Source: Calliopsis andreniformis (taxonomy: Eukaryota > Arthropoda > Insecta > Hymenoptera > Andrenidae). Taken from it: 64,000 nucleotides of DNA. The stretch is from contig NC_135067.1 of the NCBI RefSeq assembly GCF_051401765.1, forward strand, positions 20,579,501 through 20,643,500, written 5' to 3'. The position numbers and the translations under genes are program-made. Of the stretch, positions 31,480 to 46,400 are shown piece by piece; the first letter of the stretch is position 1; each line of letters starts with the position of its first letter. Under the pieces are notes generated by a model. That model made no database searches. It was not told the origin of the DNA and saw only the letters and a list, made by a program, of their open reading frames with translations.

Positions 31480-34400
31480 TCTTATAATAGGACTGCCGTC
31501 GAGCTTCTCCAACCCAGGGATAGGATGCTCGAGAGCGTTCACGTATACCGCGGTCGGGTATCCAGGGCTCTCGAAGCCTCGACTGACTACCTGTTCCTGC
31601 TACCGGAGAATTGAGGGACTAACACGAACAGCATATCCCCGGATCTTCCGCCTAATTCCTTAGCCTTTACCAAGTCGTTAGATTAGAATGGGTTGCTTAG
31701 AGTTCCTCGCATTGTGCACGCTTAGTCGAGTGTGCTTAATTCTAGATTTCATGGGCTGGATGCCGAACGATCCTCTGCTCTTGTATATCCACCCTGTTGT
31801 ACGCACCTTCACTTTTCGATGGTCGTTTATTTTGAGGGAACTCGTCGTAATTCGGATTAGACTCACGCTATCCTTCTGCTCAGTGATAGAGACTTTTTAG
31901 AACGTTCTTGAATGAAGAATTCATGTCAGGTTCAGTCCAAGATTTCTATTGGAACTGGAAGCGCGGAAGAAAATTAAATCCTCTTACACTGGTTACGGTG
32001 AGCTTTACAGTTGCTTGACTCCATGATTTCAGCAGATTTTCTGCGCCAACAGGAAGCACCTGATTCCATGGGTCTTCATCGCGCTTAAAAATTTATTTGA
32101 GCTAGTCACTGTTCAAACCGTTTCTTCCACTGTACAATGGTGTCATTCTTAATTATTTAGGGTACCGTTACGGTTACGCGCACGGAAGCGTTTTTTCGCT
32201 TGTCAGAGTCTGACTGAATTAAAGTGATTAGGAGTACTATAATAAGACAAGGAAAGTTAATCTCGTCTTTCAAGCTGAATTCCCAGTAAGTAAAGCCTTC
32301 TTGTTATACAAAATTTACACGTTCAGCAACCGACTACCATCCTCAAAATTAATCGTTCTGACTGCGATTATCGCCCCAGGCTATACCAAACTCTGGACCC
32401 CGAAATTTTGACAGTCCTTTGATACAGTGTCAGAAGGCACGCAAATTTCAGCCTCCAGGCACGCCTGGATCTCTATTTCTCTACACTGTATCATCTTCGA
32501 CACTCTCCTGTCGCAATAAATTCACGAACAGGTGCCTCGACACCACGGAAATCAAAATTAAATCAGGGAAACGAAGTCTGATGTTAGCAGCGAAGACAGG
32601 ATGCGGTGTTTAGGTTTAAACGGCGACGATCTAACGATTTAATGCGACGTTCGCATCGTCCGTGGCGTGTCAGCGGCGGAAGGGGAGAAAGGTACGTCCC
32701 AGTCGACGAGGAAAATTACAGGCTACGACGCGAGCGTGTACACGCTGCTCGCGGAGGAGCCGACGCGATGTATTTTTCAGTCACCCTTAATGATCGCGGG
32801 GACGCCTCCTTTGGCTACCTGTTTGAAATTAACAATAATCAGTCAATTATAGCGCGTGACGTGCACATGTCGCGCGACCACGGATTCCCGAGATCGTGCT
32901 CGATCTCGCTCTTTCTGCGTCTCGATCGCGGTCACGTGCATCAAAGGCAGAGTGGCTGGGTAGCGGACAGATACTCCCGCTGTCGAGGGATTCCGTCTGG
33001 AGTTTTGTGAAAGCTGAATGGATTCCTGCAATACGACCTCGTTTAGAGATGGATTGAACGATGAGAATAGTTGACACGTAACAGTAAGATGAAGGATGAG
33101 GAAAGAGATATGAAGAAAGTGGAACCCTTTTTGAAATAAATATCGCGAGTAAAAGGAGAGGATAGTACATACATCGTGGGTCGATTGCGTCGTATAAATG
33201 CAGATACAGTTACATCATGAGTCGCATAGATACTATTATATTTGATTGAATCTCATTGATAGCGCTTATGATGTACATTTAATATGACTTATAATTGTGT
33301 GTAGAGATAAAGACAACGATGCAGAAAAGCTCTGACTGCATTCGCAAATAGATCCTGAAAGGGAATCATGATCGACATCCCACGAAGCTTGGCAAAAGCA
33401 ATCGCGTAAACAGTAAGGAGGTCGAAGAGCACGCGAAAGGATCATCAATGGGACGCCCCCATCTTCAATTCTATTTCAATTCCGGTTCAAGGGGATTACG
33501 CACTTTCGCAGGCAACGAACGCGCGATCCCGCTCGCTTTGGTCGCGTGCAGCGTCGATCAGTCGTTGGAGCGGCTGCACAAAAGCCAAACGAGCTCGAAT
33601 GTTTGCATAGCCGTCTCCAAGCCTCCTCTTTGTGCTGGTCTACCTGCTCGTTTGTCTCCTCGCGTTCGTTTCGGAGGGCGTATCAAGTAAACACCGTTAA
33701 TACTCCATCCGTACCAACAGCGTTCACGAGTCCCTTCTTTCTCCCCGGTCGTATTGTCACGCGAATCGCATTACTTCCGTCGCGATCGTCTTATCGGAGC
33801 AACGAGGAGTCACCTTTTGTGACGCGATAACGCGATAACGCGACGGTTCCGCTCGTGGATCTGCTGCCACTGCAAACTGGTGAAAGCGAGTCACGTACTC
33901 TGACTTGCAGATGCGCGAGATTGTCTGGGAGCAATCGCTTTGCATTGTGAACAGATTTCTCCGTTCCCGAACGGTCGCCCAGCTCGACACCGAGCTGTTT
34001 GCTATATAATAGAGGGATTAAGTTGCACTTCTTCGCAGTACGATTACGTGGCTCTGACGATTCGCCTCCGCTCCGTTTCGTCTGTCATTGCTCCTAAGTT
34101 GCTTTTCCCGTGGATTCTAGGGATCTTGTTCGTGCCTTGATAGGTAAATGAATATGGTGATTCATAGAGTTGATCGCGAAGAACTACTACCGTGTCTGCC
34201 GCGGTAGATTAGAGAAAGTAGACCTCAGTGCTTTACGAATCCTATGAACGCTATAATGAGAGAGTACAGATAGCGCAGTAGTTTTCACAATTATATATCA
34301 TTCTGAGTACTGCAGTCTACTTTCCCAGTGCTTTTAAAAATTTCTAGTCATTTCAGAAATTTCACGACAATTAGGCGTTTAACAAAATATCAGGGTCAAC

Positions 34401-35000
34401 GAGGCTCTCATTAAAGCTTAAATTGAATCGATGTGTGGAGCATGATTCACGGTGGAACTATTCGATTCAGCGTTGCTAGACAGCGAAACGTGTCGCCCCA
34501 CAATCGCATAGCAAAACAAAGTCGGCTGGCGGCCGATGGGCACGTCCTCTTTCCTACATTCTGCACGATCCAGACAGTCCCACTTTCCGTTATTCTTCGC
34601 CGCTACCCACACACCACTGTTTCAAGTCTCACGAAATATCTCGCATCTTGGGCATTGTCTATTGTCGAAGACAGATGAAAGGTGCATTTTACGCCGTGTC
34701 CCCCTTTCCGCACGGTAGAGCCCTTGAAATTAAAAATTTATTGACGCGCTGCTGCTACGGCGACTCTCACATGCGAAATAGACAATGGGCATTCATAAAC
34801 CAGGGTTTTAATCCTGAATATGGCTGTTTCATGTCTGGTTCTACTGGTCTGACCAAAGCGGGACCGATCCACTAACACAAGGGACATCGATTATTAAATA
34901 TTAGCTCCATACCCCTCCTTCATCGCAAGATGAAGTTACTTGCACAAAATTTCATTGACACGGTCTTAAATATTTCTTCTTCGTGACTTTACGTAACCTC
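31480..35000. other. Non-coding DNA, no gene seen
   Basis: Mosaic of AT-rich and CpG-rich pieces. The CpG-rich island at 32,600-33,010 holds a CACGTG E-box near 32,934 and overlapping open frames on both strands with no domain. No tandem repeats or RNA genes were found. Confidence 0.55.
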
Positions 35001-35009
35001 GCGCGAAGG

Positions 35010-35775
35010 GCCAAGGACGTCGAACCTAATTTCACTCTCCTCTCGCCCCAAATTCGTCGGTCATTCGATATTTCCGCAACACCTTGACTCCCCTAAGTTC
35101 GCCCCGAACCGATGAAGCGACCAGAACGCTCTTATTTCTCGTTCACGCGAACCAGGCCTGAAACAGACTCCAGAATTAATTAATTCCCGTCCCCGGGGCC
35201 CGTGTTCACGTGCACAACGATAGGCGATCAGTCGCGAAGTTTAACGCGGGACCAACGAGGCCCTGGAGCGTTTCGCTCTTTTGTCGTGGCGTGTTTTGTC
35301 ATGTATGAAAGACAGGTCCTCCGGCTCGGTCCAGCGGACGAGGAACCAGGCTTGGCATCCGTGCGAAGGGAAGCAAAGCGAGAGAGGCAGGGCCCGGGGC
35401 CCGTTGCCCCAACTCGAAGTCGGCTGTCTCAGATTACATCGTGTCACCTCGCCACGGCCGGCTTGGCACCAACACTCGCCGGAGAGGAGAACACACGTGT
35501 TAACATCTTGTCGTTCGAACCCCCCAAAATCTGGACCCAGGGCCCCTCCTCGTCGGCCAATCTCCGTGACCAGATCTCCCCCTCCCTCTCGCCCCTCACG
35601 AGCTACTCTTCTTCTCGGGAATCGCCGGATGTTGACCCGGCATTTAAAAAATCCACCTTAATGACGCTGATTTCGCGCGATCCCACTGCTTGGGAACGTA
35701 ACGAGGGGCCCCGCTGGAACGTCTGTTCAGCCCGCTACCGCGCAACACGTTCCCTGGGCTACGTTTGATCCGATG
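35010..35775. other. GC-rich island with long but unsupported frames
   Basis: A GC-rich block containing GGGCCCGGGGCCC at about 35,391-35,403. A 188-codon plus-strand frame (35,202-35,768) overlaps a 126-codon frame in another phase and a minus-strand frame. It lacks an ATG near its 5' end and has no recognised domain, so I do not call it as a gene. Confidence 0.45.
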
Positions 35776-35779
35776 ATTT

Positions 35780-38700
35780 ATGGTTCGTGTGGTTTGAAAC
35801 GATTACAGCAGATCGACGTCTCCTTTTTTAGAATAAATTATCGAGGATCCGCTGGGATAGATTATCTCTGCGTAAGGATTCGTCAGAACGGATTGGATGG
35901 ATAGAAATTCTGATTGGATAGCTGGTATTCAATCGCGATCAGGTCTTCGATGAGAATTGACGACGAATCGTTGGGATGGTTAAGCGCCTTCGCAAATCGA
36001 TTTTGATACAATGGAGGGACGAAAGGCAGGGTCGGTAGAAACTGGGGGAACACGATTCGAGCACGCTGTCACGCGTTTACCGGGCATTATATTTTTATTG
36101 TCGGGCCTATAGCAGTTATGGATACACTCTGGATTAGGTGAAATGTGTACACAGCTGAGCTCCACACAACGCGCTCTCACTTGGACGCGGTCCTGTCTAA
36201 ACTTTATGGAATCAATACCGTGGTGAAGACTCGATGTTGAAATGAATCAAATTGGGGAATATTTTGTTAGAGGAAATGAAATTGAATAGAAACTTACTAA
36301 TACATTCGCATGGACACAAACTCATTTCATTCTTTAATATAAAATTTTAAATCTCGAGGCTCCGAATACCTTTGACACCTATACACCTTTAAAAATTGCA
36401 CATTGTTTTCCGAGAACACCCACAGAATTCTCCCCCGCTCATTCAAGAGTTTCAATCAATAAAACGTCAACACACGCCCTATGCATCGAATGCCTTATTC
36501 AACTACCAAACCTGTCGATGGAATTCTCGCGATTTCTATGCCTGTTCCGAAACTAGGTCGCCTCTATTATGCATCGAAACGTTCATTTTTAACCGTCCGC
36601 CTCTCGCGAAATTCTTATCCACGAATTTCACCCGCAAGCGCCGTTTTCACCCGTACGTATTCCGATCTCGATTTTTAATCGTAAAACACAGTCCGCCACG
36701 ATGTCTCGGGCAACAATGGCGCACCGGAACGCGGTCTGAATTATTCAGCGTGGCCTACGGCTCTCAGACGGCCCTGGTCAACCATCAGTCAGCGGTTGAA
36801 TAACGTTTTGCGCCCGCAAGACGAGGGTGAAACGAGCTCGAAACGATTCTCGAAGCCCGATCGTGCGCGATGCCTGTTATTAATTTTCATGAACGCGCTA
36901 ATTGGACGCTTGACACCCCTAATGCCCTGACACGCTTATGAAAGTTGACTCTCGTTACTCTGTCGTTTCGACCGAGAGCACATGTCTCGCAGACAGAGAA
37001 TCTCGATCGATAATCGTTTGAACAGCACGATATTGTCCAGTTGATTACATTTCGGATTCAATTTTAATTTCTATCCCTTCGTGGAGGCTCATATTTCCCT
37101 CCACGTATGGAGAAATTCAGGAGTGGTCTCGATTACTTTTAAGCATCTCGTTTCGAAGGTTTCTGTGTCGAGCCATTGTTAATTGAATGTTTCATTACGT
37201 GAATGGTGCTCGGTATATTGAAGGACGCTGGCCTTGCGGTTGTACAGTATGCAACGAAGTGCATAGATTTGCGATTCCTGTACGATATGAAATTGCAACA
37301 CTTCATCAATTAAATCGAATCAAAATCCAGCGAATCTCTCCGAGCACTTCTCTTCCATATCTCCATCGATAACTCCATCAAAGACTGGGATGTAACCGAG
37401 GTTATCATCGAAGGTAGCCCATCAAAATCGTACGAGAGCTATCACCATAACGCAATATGCGTGTTGTAAAGACTGTATCGTGGGACGATTCGTCGTGTGG
37501 GTCGCGGACAAAAGCAAAGATCTTCGACTGGCAGAAGAGTCGAAGTATCGTTCAGCGATATTTGCATCGCGCTGCCAGAAGCTTCGGCACCAGAGGATCC
37601 GAAGGTGGTACCTACGCACGGGATTGCGAGGCGACCGACGAAGAAACGTACGAACGAAAGGATCGAGATCCAACCAGCTGATAAGCTAATGCCACGTCCG
37701 CGATGGCATTATAATACGGTGCACTCTTCGATGCATACGGTTTACCAGCCGCGATAAACGCGGACCGTTCGCGGTAGGATGCGACTTGGCCACGCGTGAT
37801 TGCTCTGAAACGTACTAAAAAGACTTTGCATCAAGATCCGAGATGCTGTCCGCGATGATCGCACCGAACTCGATTTGGATCCCCGTCGTCATCGTCGCGC
37901 GCCATCTCGTTCGATTCGGTTCGCTGCTGTGACTGGATATTCTCCCTTTCGAGCGCCATTCATGCCACTGTCGCGTTTTCGCTTAGTCACGAGGCTGAGC
38001 AATAGGGAAAACTTTTGTACCTGAATTTCTGACGAGAGTGGGGCATCAACTTTTGGTACTCTTTGTACTACGGTTTTGTTATTCTTCGATGATGCAATGA
38101 TTTTTTCGATAATAAAGTTTTCCTTGTCTTCTGAAGAGATATGTTAGCTATGGGATTCTTCAAGTGTCCTCGACATCCTCTTTACGTAACACGAAATATC
38201 CTTGTATCCATTGTCCCAGACAAAATACGACTTCTGAGTGGACGAAAATTTTGTAATCGCCCTTAAATCCTGTTTATACTCAGACAAACGTGAAACAAAG
38301 CGATATACCACCGCCTACGTAGCAAACCATGGAGAGACCACGACCGAAATGTGTATCATTGACTAACGACCGTCGATAGCCCCTATCGTCGCCAACGCGA
38401 AGGAGCTACTGAGGTGACCAGCAGCCCTGTATTGTCGGTAGCTCTTGCGGAATTGTTATCACCCTTCCCCGAGATACATAACGTTTCTCAGTCTGACCAC
38501 CGATCGTAGTTTCTCTCCAGAGACAGATTTCACGACAACAGTGGGACATTTTTGCCAGGATGGTGTTATAAATTCCAAGCTGCTGCAGTACAAGTATGTT
38601 AAAAATGTAGTACATGTTTCTTTGGATCGACTCTACTTGATAGAGGAAGGTATCTATTCAGGTAGAATGTCGTAAAAGAAGTTGAGATATAAGTGAAGAT

Positions 38701-41700
38701 TCAATGACCTGAAAAATTGAACTCTGCCTTTCCAGTATAAATTACTACCCCTTGATCATATAAGAAGACAATTGGGCCTTCAAAGCTGGAAAGCTGTTCC
38801 TGGTTTCACCACAAAACCCGGCTGCTTTATATAGCCACCGAAATAATCGATTCGCCAGGTACATACATTATCGAGCGATTTCTCGCAGCATGTGTGCGAC
38901 CAAGAACGAGCCTCCGATCGGGAAAACAATAGGGGGCTCGGCTTCTAGGAGAGACCTTTCGCGCCCGCGTTCATTCCCCACGCAGCACCCCCGATTCTTC
39001 CCCTTCCCCTCCTGATTCCATTTCTCCCTATTTCTCCTGGGCTCATTGTCCCTTGTTTTCCTTTTCTCCGTTCGTCACTCTCACTCTCTTTCTTCTTCGA
39101 GCGGTATAGCTGGCGTTGCACATCCAACATGTACACGAGCAATAATAAATGTTGCCTTGTATACACGGTAGGCTATGGTGTATACGTCTACGCCGATGGC
39201 GCGCTATCGGTATTCAGCTTCGGCTTTCTAATACACAGGACAATGACTCGGCAAAGGCGCCGATTCTCGTGGACATCAACCCTAGCTGAACTCTAGCATT
39301 CATGAAAATTCATAATCATACGATACAATCGAGATTTCATTTGACAGTGTTCTTAAATTATAACAAAGTCACCCACCTTCAGTCTAACAAATTTTACATT
39401 CCAGAAGACCAGAAACCAGATTCAGGAAAAGTTATCTAAAATCTACCTTACGACCTCCGTCATTTCATCTACCTCTAATTCAATATCCGTGAAACTCCTG
39501 AGCTATTATTTCCCAGGTGGTGATGATCGATTGCGCCGGTTCAACCCAATCACTATCACCAATTAATTGAATGAGTGGAACGTGGTTTTTCCCTAGATAG
39601 ACCAGCGTGACTGCACGTAGGCGAACCAGCATCAGCCCATCGGTATGAAATATCGTGGTCTGAACGGTCGTTGATCGAACTTGGACTGATAACCGTCGGA
39701 GATCGGTAGGTGGTGCACGGATAATTGTCGTGAAGACTGTTTCTCGTCAAGCACAAAGTTGCAGCTGTTTGGTTTCCTAGTTATTTATCGCGCTGCGTAT
39801 CTACGCAGGCGGTGCTGAAAATAGAAAATAATTACTGGGTATGATCGTTTAAGGGTCAAGCACACCTGCCGCGGTTTCACGGCGATCTTTATGACAGTAC
39901 GATCGAGCACAATATCCGGAAGCGAACGTGCTCGTCGGTATCACGATTTCCTTTTACTGCCGCGCGTTTCTAATTCGATACAGGCTGAACACGACGACCC
40001 TGTTCCAGTCTGACAGTACGATACATGCACTTAAAGGTGTTTTCAAGTTGTTGACTTTCAAACTCATTTTTTTAGTGAGTGATAGTCTAGAGAAATCAGT
40101 GCAAATATGGGATAAAGAGAAAAGCAGGTTGATCCAGGAATAAATTGAAGGATAAGCCTAATCTATTTAAACACGCCCAAACCTGTTTACCCCCCGAGTC
40201 AGGCGAGCTTCTAATTAGTGGTGTGGCTAATTTGCATTTGTTGATCTGTGATTGGGTATCAGGAACGAGGTAGAACGCTTAGCCCTTGGAGGATATGCCG
40301 AAGGATTTAAATATCGCTGGCTATAATTACGATTCAGGTAGGATTAGTCGGTTGGATAGTGAAATTATGGTAATCTCCGATCGCGTTTACTTTACTTTTT
40401 GAATGTAATTAAGTTGTTAGCCGTCAAGGCTATTGCAGGGCAGAAGTAAGTAAGAGAAATGGAATAGTGAAGTATTATTTCCTTCTTAGAGCGTAACTAT
40501 TTCGCTCCGTTTGAAACGGTATAAAAAATATCGATTACACGGCTGGTATCATGTCAGGGGACCAATTAATACGTTACGATCGCTAGGTTTACGTCGTTCC
40601 TACGCCACTGTAAACGCGTTTACGATCCCAACGTGGGCTGGGTTTACTTAGCCAGGTTATGCACGAGGACACAGAGAATATACAGCGGCTCGGCCGCATG
40701 TGCACCGCGTACAAGCTAGCTTTTAGACGACTATTATGCGCCCTGTTGTTTCGTTCCGCTGCGGCTATGATTTGAAACACGTGCGCTTCAACGAATTTTC
40801 CTGCTGTTGGGTTCCACGGTTTCCCTGGAACGTGAACCACCATTAATTGCCTTCCATTTTTGTGACCCGTCGTTACATCAATTTTTATGCATGGAATAGA
40901 GTTACATGCATCTGTGCACTGAAAAATTGATTTGTAGCTTTTCACGTTTTGTATTCCCATGGCATACATCAATTCAACTTTGGCATATAAAAAAGATGGT
41001 AATATTTGTTAGATTCTCTAAATATTGGCCTTTTTACGTTTCATGCCAGTGTCCCACTTATCATCGCTATCGTCCATGAATGATCTTGAAAGGGAGAGGA
41101 ACGAGTCCCCAGTGAAAGGAGCGAATTAGCATTCGTGCGATCGGAGCGGTATTATCTCCGATCGATTAATTAGAAAATTCGCGTTCGTAAGAAAGGGCAG
41201 CGCGAGGGCGTGCTAGAGACAGCCCACTAATCGATATTTCGAAGCGCCTCGGAACATTCGAGGAAGCGGTTCTCGCCACCGGCTGTAATGTATTCAAATG
41301 AGATTTCGTCTAAACAAAAGGTAGCGGCCGCCGCCTAAATACCACGCTCGTAATTAGTTTTGGCCAGAAGTTATAGCTGGCAGCCTCCACCCGCGCCGCT
41401 GCTCCTACGCCGTGCCACTTACTTGCCTCCTGACGTCGCCTAGTGTGCGAACACACCAACACCAGCCTCCGTTGCCTAGCCTCCTGTCTTCTGTGCGCTC
41501 GCACACCGCAACGCGAGCGCAACATTAGCATAACCTTGTTCGCACGCAAGCCGCCCTTTCGCGCGTATACGCTCCTCCTTGGATCTCCTTCCTTTGACAC
41601 CGACCTCTCCTGACCAATAGCGTGGCTCCTGGAAACCCCAGGGTAACTCGATCTATCGAGGGCTGGGACGATATTCCAGGGCAAAAACGAGCGTCGGGAC

Positions 41701-43200
41701 ACCTCCGCTCGGACGAACGGACACCCTTTAATCCGTTCCTCGGTCGTTTTCTTCCTCTCCGCTGAGGACGCTGGTCGCGCCAGTTTCTGGAACAGTAGCG
41801 CGGCTACTGGCTGGATTAGGTTCTACTAAAACGAAGGACAAATTTCGGGGATAAGGTGTCCCTTGCTATGATGAGACCCCTGCCCCGTGGAACACCCGAT
41901 ATCCTCGCTCGAACACCCTGTATTACGCGGGGGATCACCCACGCGCAATACCGGCCGACGTTGTTCAGTCAATGAGCCGATGGAGAAACATAACTTAGAA
42001 AATCAAGGGATTTCTCTTTCGTCAGATGTTCAATGCGATATGCATCGTTATCTCTATAGTTGATTAGGTATACCTATACTTTCAGTAAATTGGAGTCATT
42101 ACTTGGTACATATCATCTCTTCTTAATTCTGAAGTTTGTTCAAGTTTCAGTTTCATCTGTAGTTTCAACGCGCTTCTCTAAATTTTCTGAAAGCAAGCAC
42201 GTATGTGTACAAAGTGCATACTACATATTATCTCAGAATACTCGTCCCTTGTAACAAGCAATCGCGGAGTTTACCTTTTCCAAACGAATCTCTGAAGCGT
42301 GTGTTTGGCTTCCTAGAGCAGTGAGCCCTTTTTAATCTAAACGACACCCATAGAGCAGCGCGACGGAAAGGAAATCGTTGTAAACGCGCTGAAACGTTAA
42401 ATACAGGAATCGAGAGAGGGATGAAGGGCGCGGCTTAATACCGCCCCGCCCGTCCTGTAAAATAATATCCTGCAGGCCTCTCGCCTCGTTCACCGTCGTC
42501 TCTTTTTCCTCTTTACACGAAAAATAAACGGTGAACCGTTTGAAAAACGACACCGATGACACGAAGCTCTCGCTAGATCGTGACCGCACGATAAAATCTC
42601 GGTTTCCTATGAAGTCCACTCGGTACCTGTACCATGGAGAGGGTCGACGCCGGTGTCGAGCGGAACTCGAGCGTTCGAAAACCATGACAGGGCGAAACGC
42701 CGATAGGGGGTTGCATTCTTGCACCCTGCGGGTCGCTTTTCCATCAAAGGTAAGGGATACGCGATGCTCGCGATTCCATCGAGTCGATGGACGTCTTAAT
42801 AGACCGTGTTCGTTTCTGAAACACGCTGGAGCACTATATCCACGTCTTCTATTATGTCAGCATTACCCAGCAGTCATCCACCCTTTGTGCTTGTCATTGC
42901 CTGCCGTTCTCTCGACCGTGACTGCAAGATGAATAGAGAGACAAGGTTATGGGTGACAAACCGGGACAGTCATGTGTCGTTTTATTGTCGTATTAGTATC
43001 TCATTTGGGAAACGAAGTGATTTTAATGTCCTACCTTTTATGAAGCTATTGTTGAAGAGTCGAACCTAGAAGTACGATAACGCCAAAGATAATGGAGAAG
43101 GTAGAACTGTTAGAATTTTTAATCCAACGTAACATCTTCTAAAATCTTCAAGCTAAGGTGAAAAGTATCCTTTGACGGTACAAATTTTCGAATCTAGATG
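35780..43200. other. Non-coding DNA, no gene seen
   Basis: Seven kilobases of mixed DNA with no recognised gene. A minus-strand frame of 127 codons at 40,589-40,972 and a 133-codon plus-strand frame at 42,531-42,932 were inspected. The latter crosses a CAAAG|GTAAGG donor-like site at 42,749 but has an in-frame stop just upstream of its start and no acceptor. GC-rich at 41,320-41,960. No tandem repeat or tRNA is seen. Confidence 0.55.
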
Positions 43201-43210
43201 GAGATCTTAT

Positions 43211-43440
43211 TCAACGTGGCAACACGAAGTGGCAATCGTTGAAAGCGCTCCAGAGCGTTACGAAGTATCTACAGACAATGGTATCAAACGAAGAGCCAGT
43301 GAAAGAACTTTGGCTCGATAACATCTGAACCATACCGATGCCTTTTCTCCGGCTTTCCACTAATTCCTCGGCGATCATCGGGGCATATTCGTTTCGGAAA
43401 CTGAAAGAGATCACCGACCAGATAGTAGTCGGCTGGGTAT
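43211..43440 (-). other. Candidate exon after strong minus-strand acceptor
   Basis: The minus-strand acceptor CCTATTCTTTGTTTCCAG (AG at 43,442-43,441) is followed by two long open frames. One runs the full 230 nt to a TGA at 43,211 and reads as a mixed helical segment with Glu-Glu-Leu-Val-Glu near its middle. The other is also open for about 60 codons. A donor-like GGCATCG|GTATGG lies inside at about 43,338. No domain is recognised, and the two competing frames reduce confidence. Confidence 0.18.
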
Positions 43441-43459
43441 CTGGAAACAAAGAATAGGC

Positions 43460-46400
43460 TTACGTATCCTCTTCAACTATTCCGTCCTCTGTTGACTCAC
43501 TTTTGCATTTCAAGAACCACTAATCTTCTGTCTGTTGGGGTTGTGTCCTTTCCCCATTCTTTGAAATCTTCACCGACTTTGAAAGCATCCTCCTGTACAT
43601 ACCAGGACCATCCAGCGTCAGTATCCAGGGTGTCTTTAATTAACCAGAACCCCGTAGTAGGTGCTTAATTGTCACCAGCTCAGCCACTTTATCTGATGTA
43701 CCAATTTCCTTGAAGGAAACGGGCTGCATCTGTTTCCCATCGATGTAGATTCTCCGAAGGTGCGACTAAGTCCCATGGAATTCAACCTGACTCGGAACAG
43801 TTGGAATCACCATCAAACGAGTCCACGAGAATTTAAATCTCAACGAGGTATCCTCGATTTCTTTATATACCTACATGGATACAAAGTTGATACTCTCGAA
43901 GAATCCAAGGGACCAGCGGAGTTGTTTCCAGCAGCGCGAAAGCGGAAGAATTGGTAGAGGAGGAGGGAACGCGCACGAGCTTTCGGCTACCCGAAAAACG
44001 GGCCCACATTTCGCTTATTAAGACGTTTAATGCCCCCCATATAATCGATTATTTATAGAGGTATTTAAATCTGGAAGTTGTCGCGGGCCAGGGTTGTGGG
44101 AACTCGTAGGTATGAAGACGTTTGTCGGCTTTACTGGCTATTTCCGAGCGTGACGGCACGCACACGAACACGCACGTAGGAAATTCTTTATAGGAGTCCG
44201 CGAATTGTATTTTTTTCGCAGAGACACCCGCTGATCGCGGGCCAGCACTATTCCCGTGCAGGAGGTCCACGTCCGGACTGACCAGCCTTCTCGCAATTCT
44301 ACGTTAACGCCGATTTATCGGGCTTATTAAGACAATCTGCCCGACCGCCATTCGACAACAACGCCTTCGAGCGTGGATACTGGTTCCAGGGGAGCACTCG
44401 CCGATCGACGTAATAGCATAGCGGTTCCTGCTTGATGTCCTCGTTTTAAAAGGAATTTATAGGAGAAGTTAGAACATTTTTCATGAATTGAAAAGTGCTT
44501 TCCTTGACGAGGAGCGAGGGAATTGGCGCTTCCGGGTGAAATCTGTATCCTAGTACCTATGAATCTCATTGCCAGTGAACTAACACTGAATAACCTTTAC
44601 GTATTGAATCATACTCTACTATCAACACAAGAAGCATCGAATAGGCGTCTAGTAAATAAAACACCCACGACATAATTTTTCAAAATTAATCACTCCTCGA
44701 TCAGCGCACAAAACACGTCCCACCTCGAACAGGATGGCGCTCAAGGAGGACCATTCGTAATCCTTGAGCTAGAAGAGTTACTATGCACAGCTCCGTGGGT
44801 GTGTTTAACCCAGCGCTGTGCCTGATATTTGAGAACCTAGCTGCTCTCGCGGTTTCATCTTCGTTATGGTACCCATATACTCGCTAATGACCGCCAAGTG
44901 AACCACGGACACGGCCAACCGTGGGAGTTACGATGTCTCTCGCGGTCCGTTAGTGATTGTACGTGCGACGACACGGTTGTTAATCCACGGTCAGCATCCA
45001 CGGGAGTGCACCGAAGGCGATATCGTGTGAGCAACTCTTCGCATCGCGCGATACCACGCGCACATTTACGTTCTTCTTTCGTGGCAGCATCGGTGCGCAT
45101 TAATTGGCTGGACCTAGAGCCCTAATGGACTTAGACGTCAACAGCGTTTCTCCGAACGGCGAGTGCTGAAACGGCACGAGATATCGTCGAACTCGTCGTT
45201 AGTCGCTAGAACGGAAATTACCGAGAATCAGTACGTCGCGATACGCTATCGTCGGCAAACCTGATCGCTCGCCGTGAATTAAATCGTCCACTCGGCTCTC
45301 TGGCTCGACGATGCAATTTCGATCGAGATTTCCCGTGGCTCGTATGTCCCCGAAATGGCTGGGTGAACGCGTGCACGGCACTCGGAACGAATCAGTCTGA
45401 AATTGATCTCTGCCTTCGGGCCAGTGGAACGGAGTCTGGCATCGGACAGCTTTCCACCGAGATCGCCAATAATTCCGTTTCCTGCTGCACCAACGCCGCG
45501 AAGAAGAAGCAAGAGGCTCGTTAACGATCACTGAGACCCATGGAAATGGCCAATCACGGTAGATACGGTGCCCTTGAGAATTGTCAGTAATTATATCTAA
45601 ACGATCGGTTGCGCCGATACAGACGGAGAACGACTCTCTGTGGCTGGTTCGCTGCGCGCAAACCGACGGAGATACACCGGTATACCGGTTACGTTATCGC
45701 GATTGCTCGCGCTCTGCTCTCGGCATACGTGGAGGAGCGTTTAGAGCGCTTAGGGAAAATTATCGTTACACCCAGCGGACACGCGAATTATTTCACCCCG
45801 GCGTGGAAGTCACGCCGAGACGATTATCGCGCGAACATCTATCGACTAGACCCTTAACACGTATCGGCTTCGTATCGGTGTTTGTAATCGGTGTCGCGGA
45901 TAGAATCAGAGTACACCGTTGCACGACGTTTTTACCTGCTGATTGGGTCACGATTTAACGCGAGATTTTGAATGAAACTGAAAGCTAAACTTAACATGTG
46001 GAACTAATAGATAGATAATAAGATATCTATGTATGCGTTGACTAATTAATACCGTGGTTATGAAATGCCTCGAATACAAAATTGTCACCAAATATCTACT
46101 TTTCATAATTTTAGGTTAGCCACTATAATAAAATATAGCTCATACTTGAAAGCATATCTTCGCTGCTTTACGTAGTAATTTGTTAGCTGATAAAACCTCC
46201 CTGTACTTACAATCTAATTATCACCCTATCATGATGTATCTACATGTAAGGAGAAAGTGAAACAAGAACAGCCATAACAAAGGATTAAAAACGTATCCAA
46301 GTACGTGCGTGACCGTAAATACGATCGCGAATTACATTCGTGTCATTAAAGCTACGCCTATATCTTACAATGGGCCATAAACACTATCAAACATTGGCGG

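Noticed and set aside
35202..35768. 188-codon plus-strand open frame
   Set aside because: It has no ATG near its 5' end, no recognised domain and no splice pair, and it overlaps long frames in other phases of the same GC-rich island.
40589..40972. 127-codon minus-strand frame
   Set aside because: It is protein-like by eye, but there is no domain, no splice signals at either end and no promoter. Length is within chance expectation for the window.
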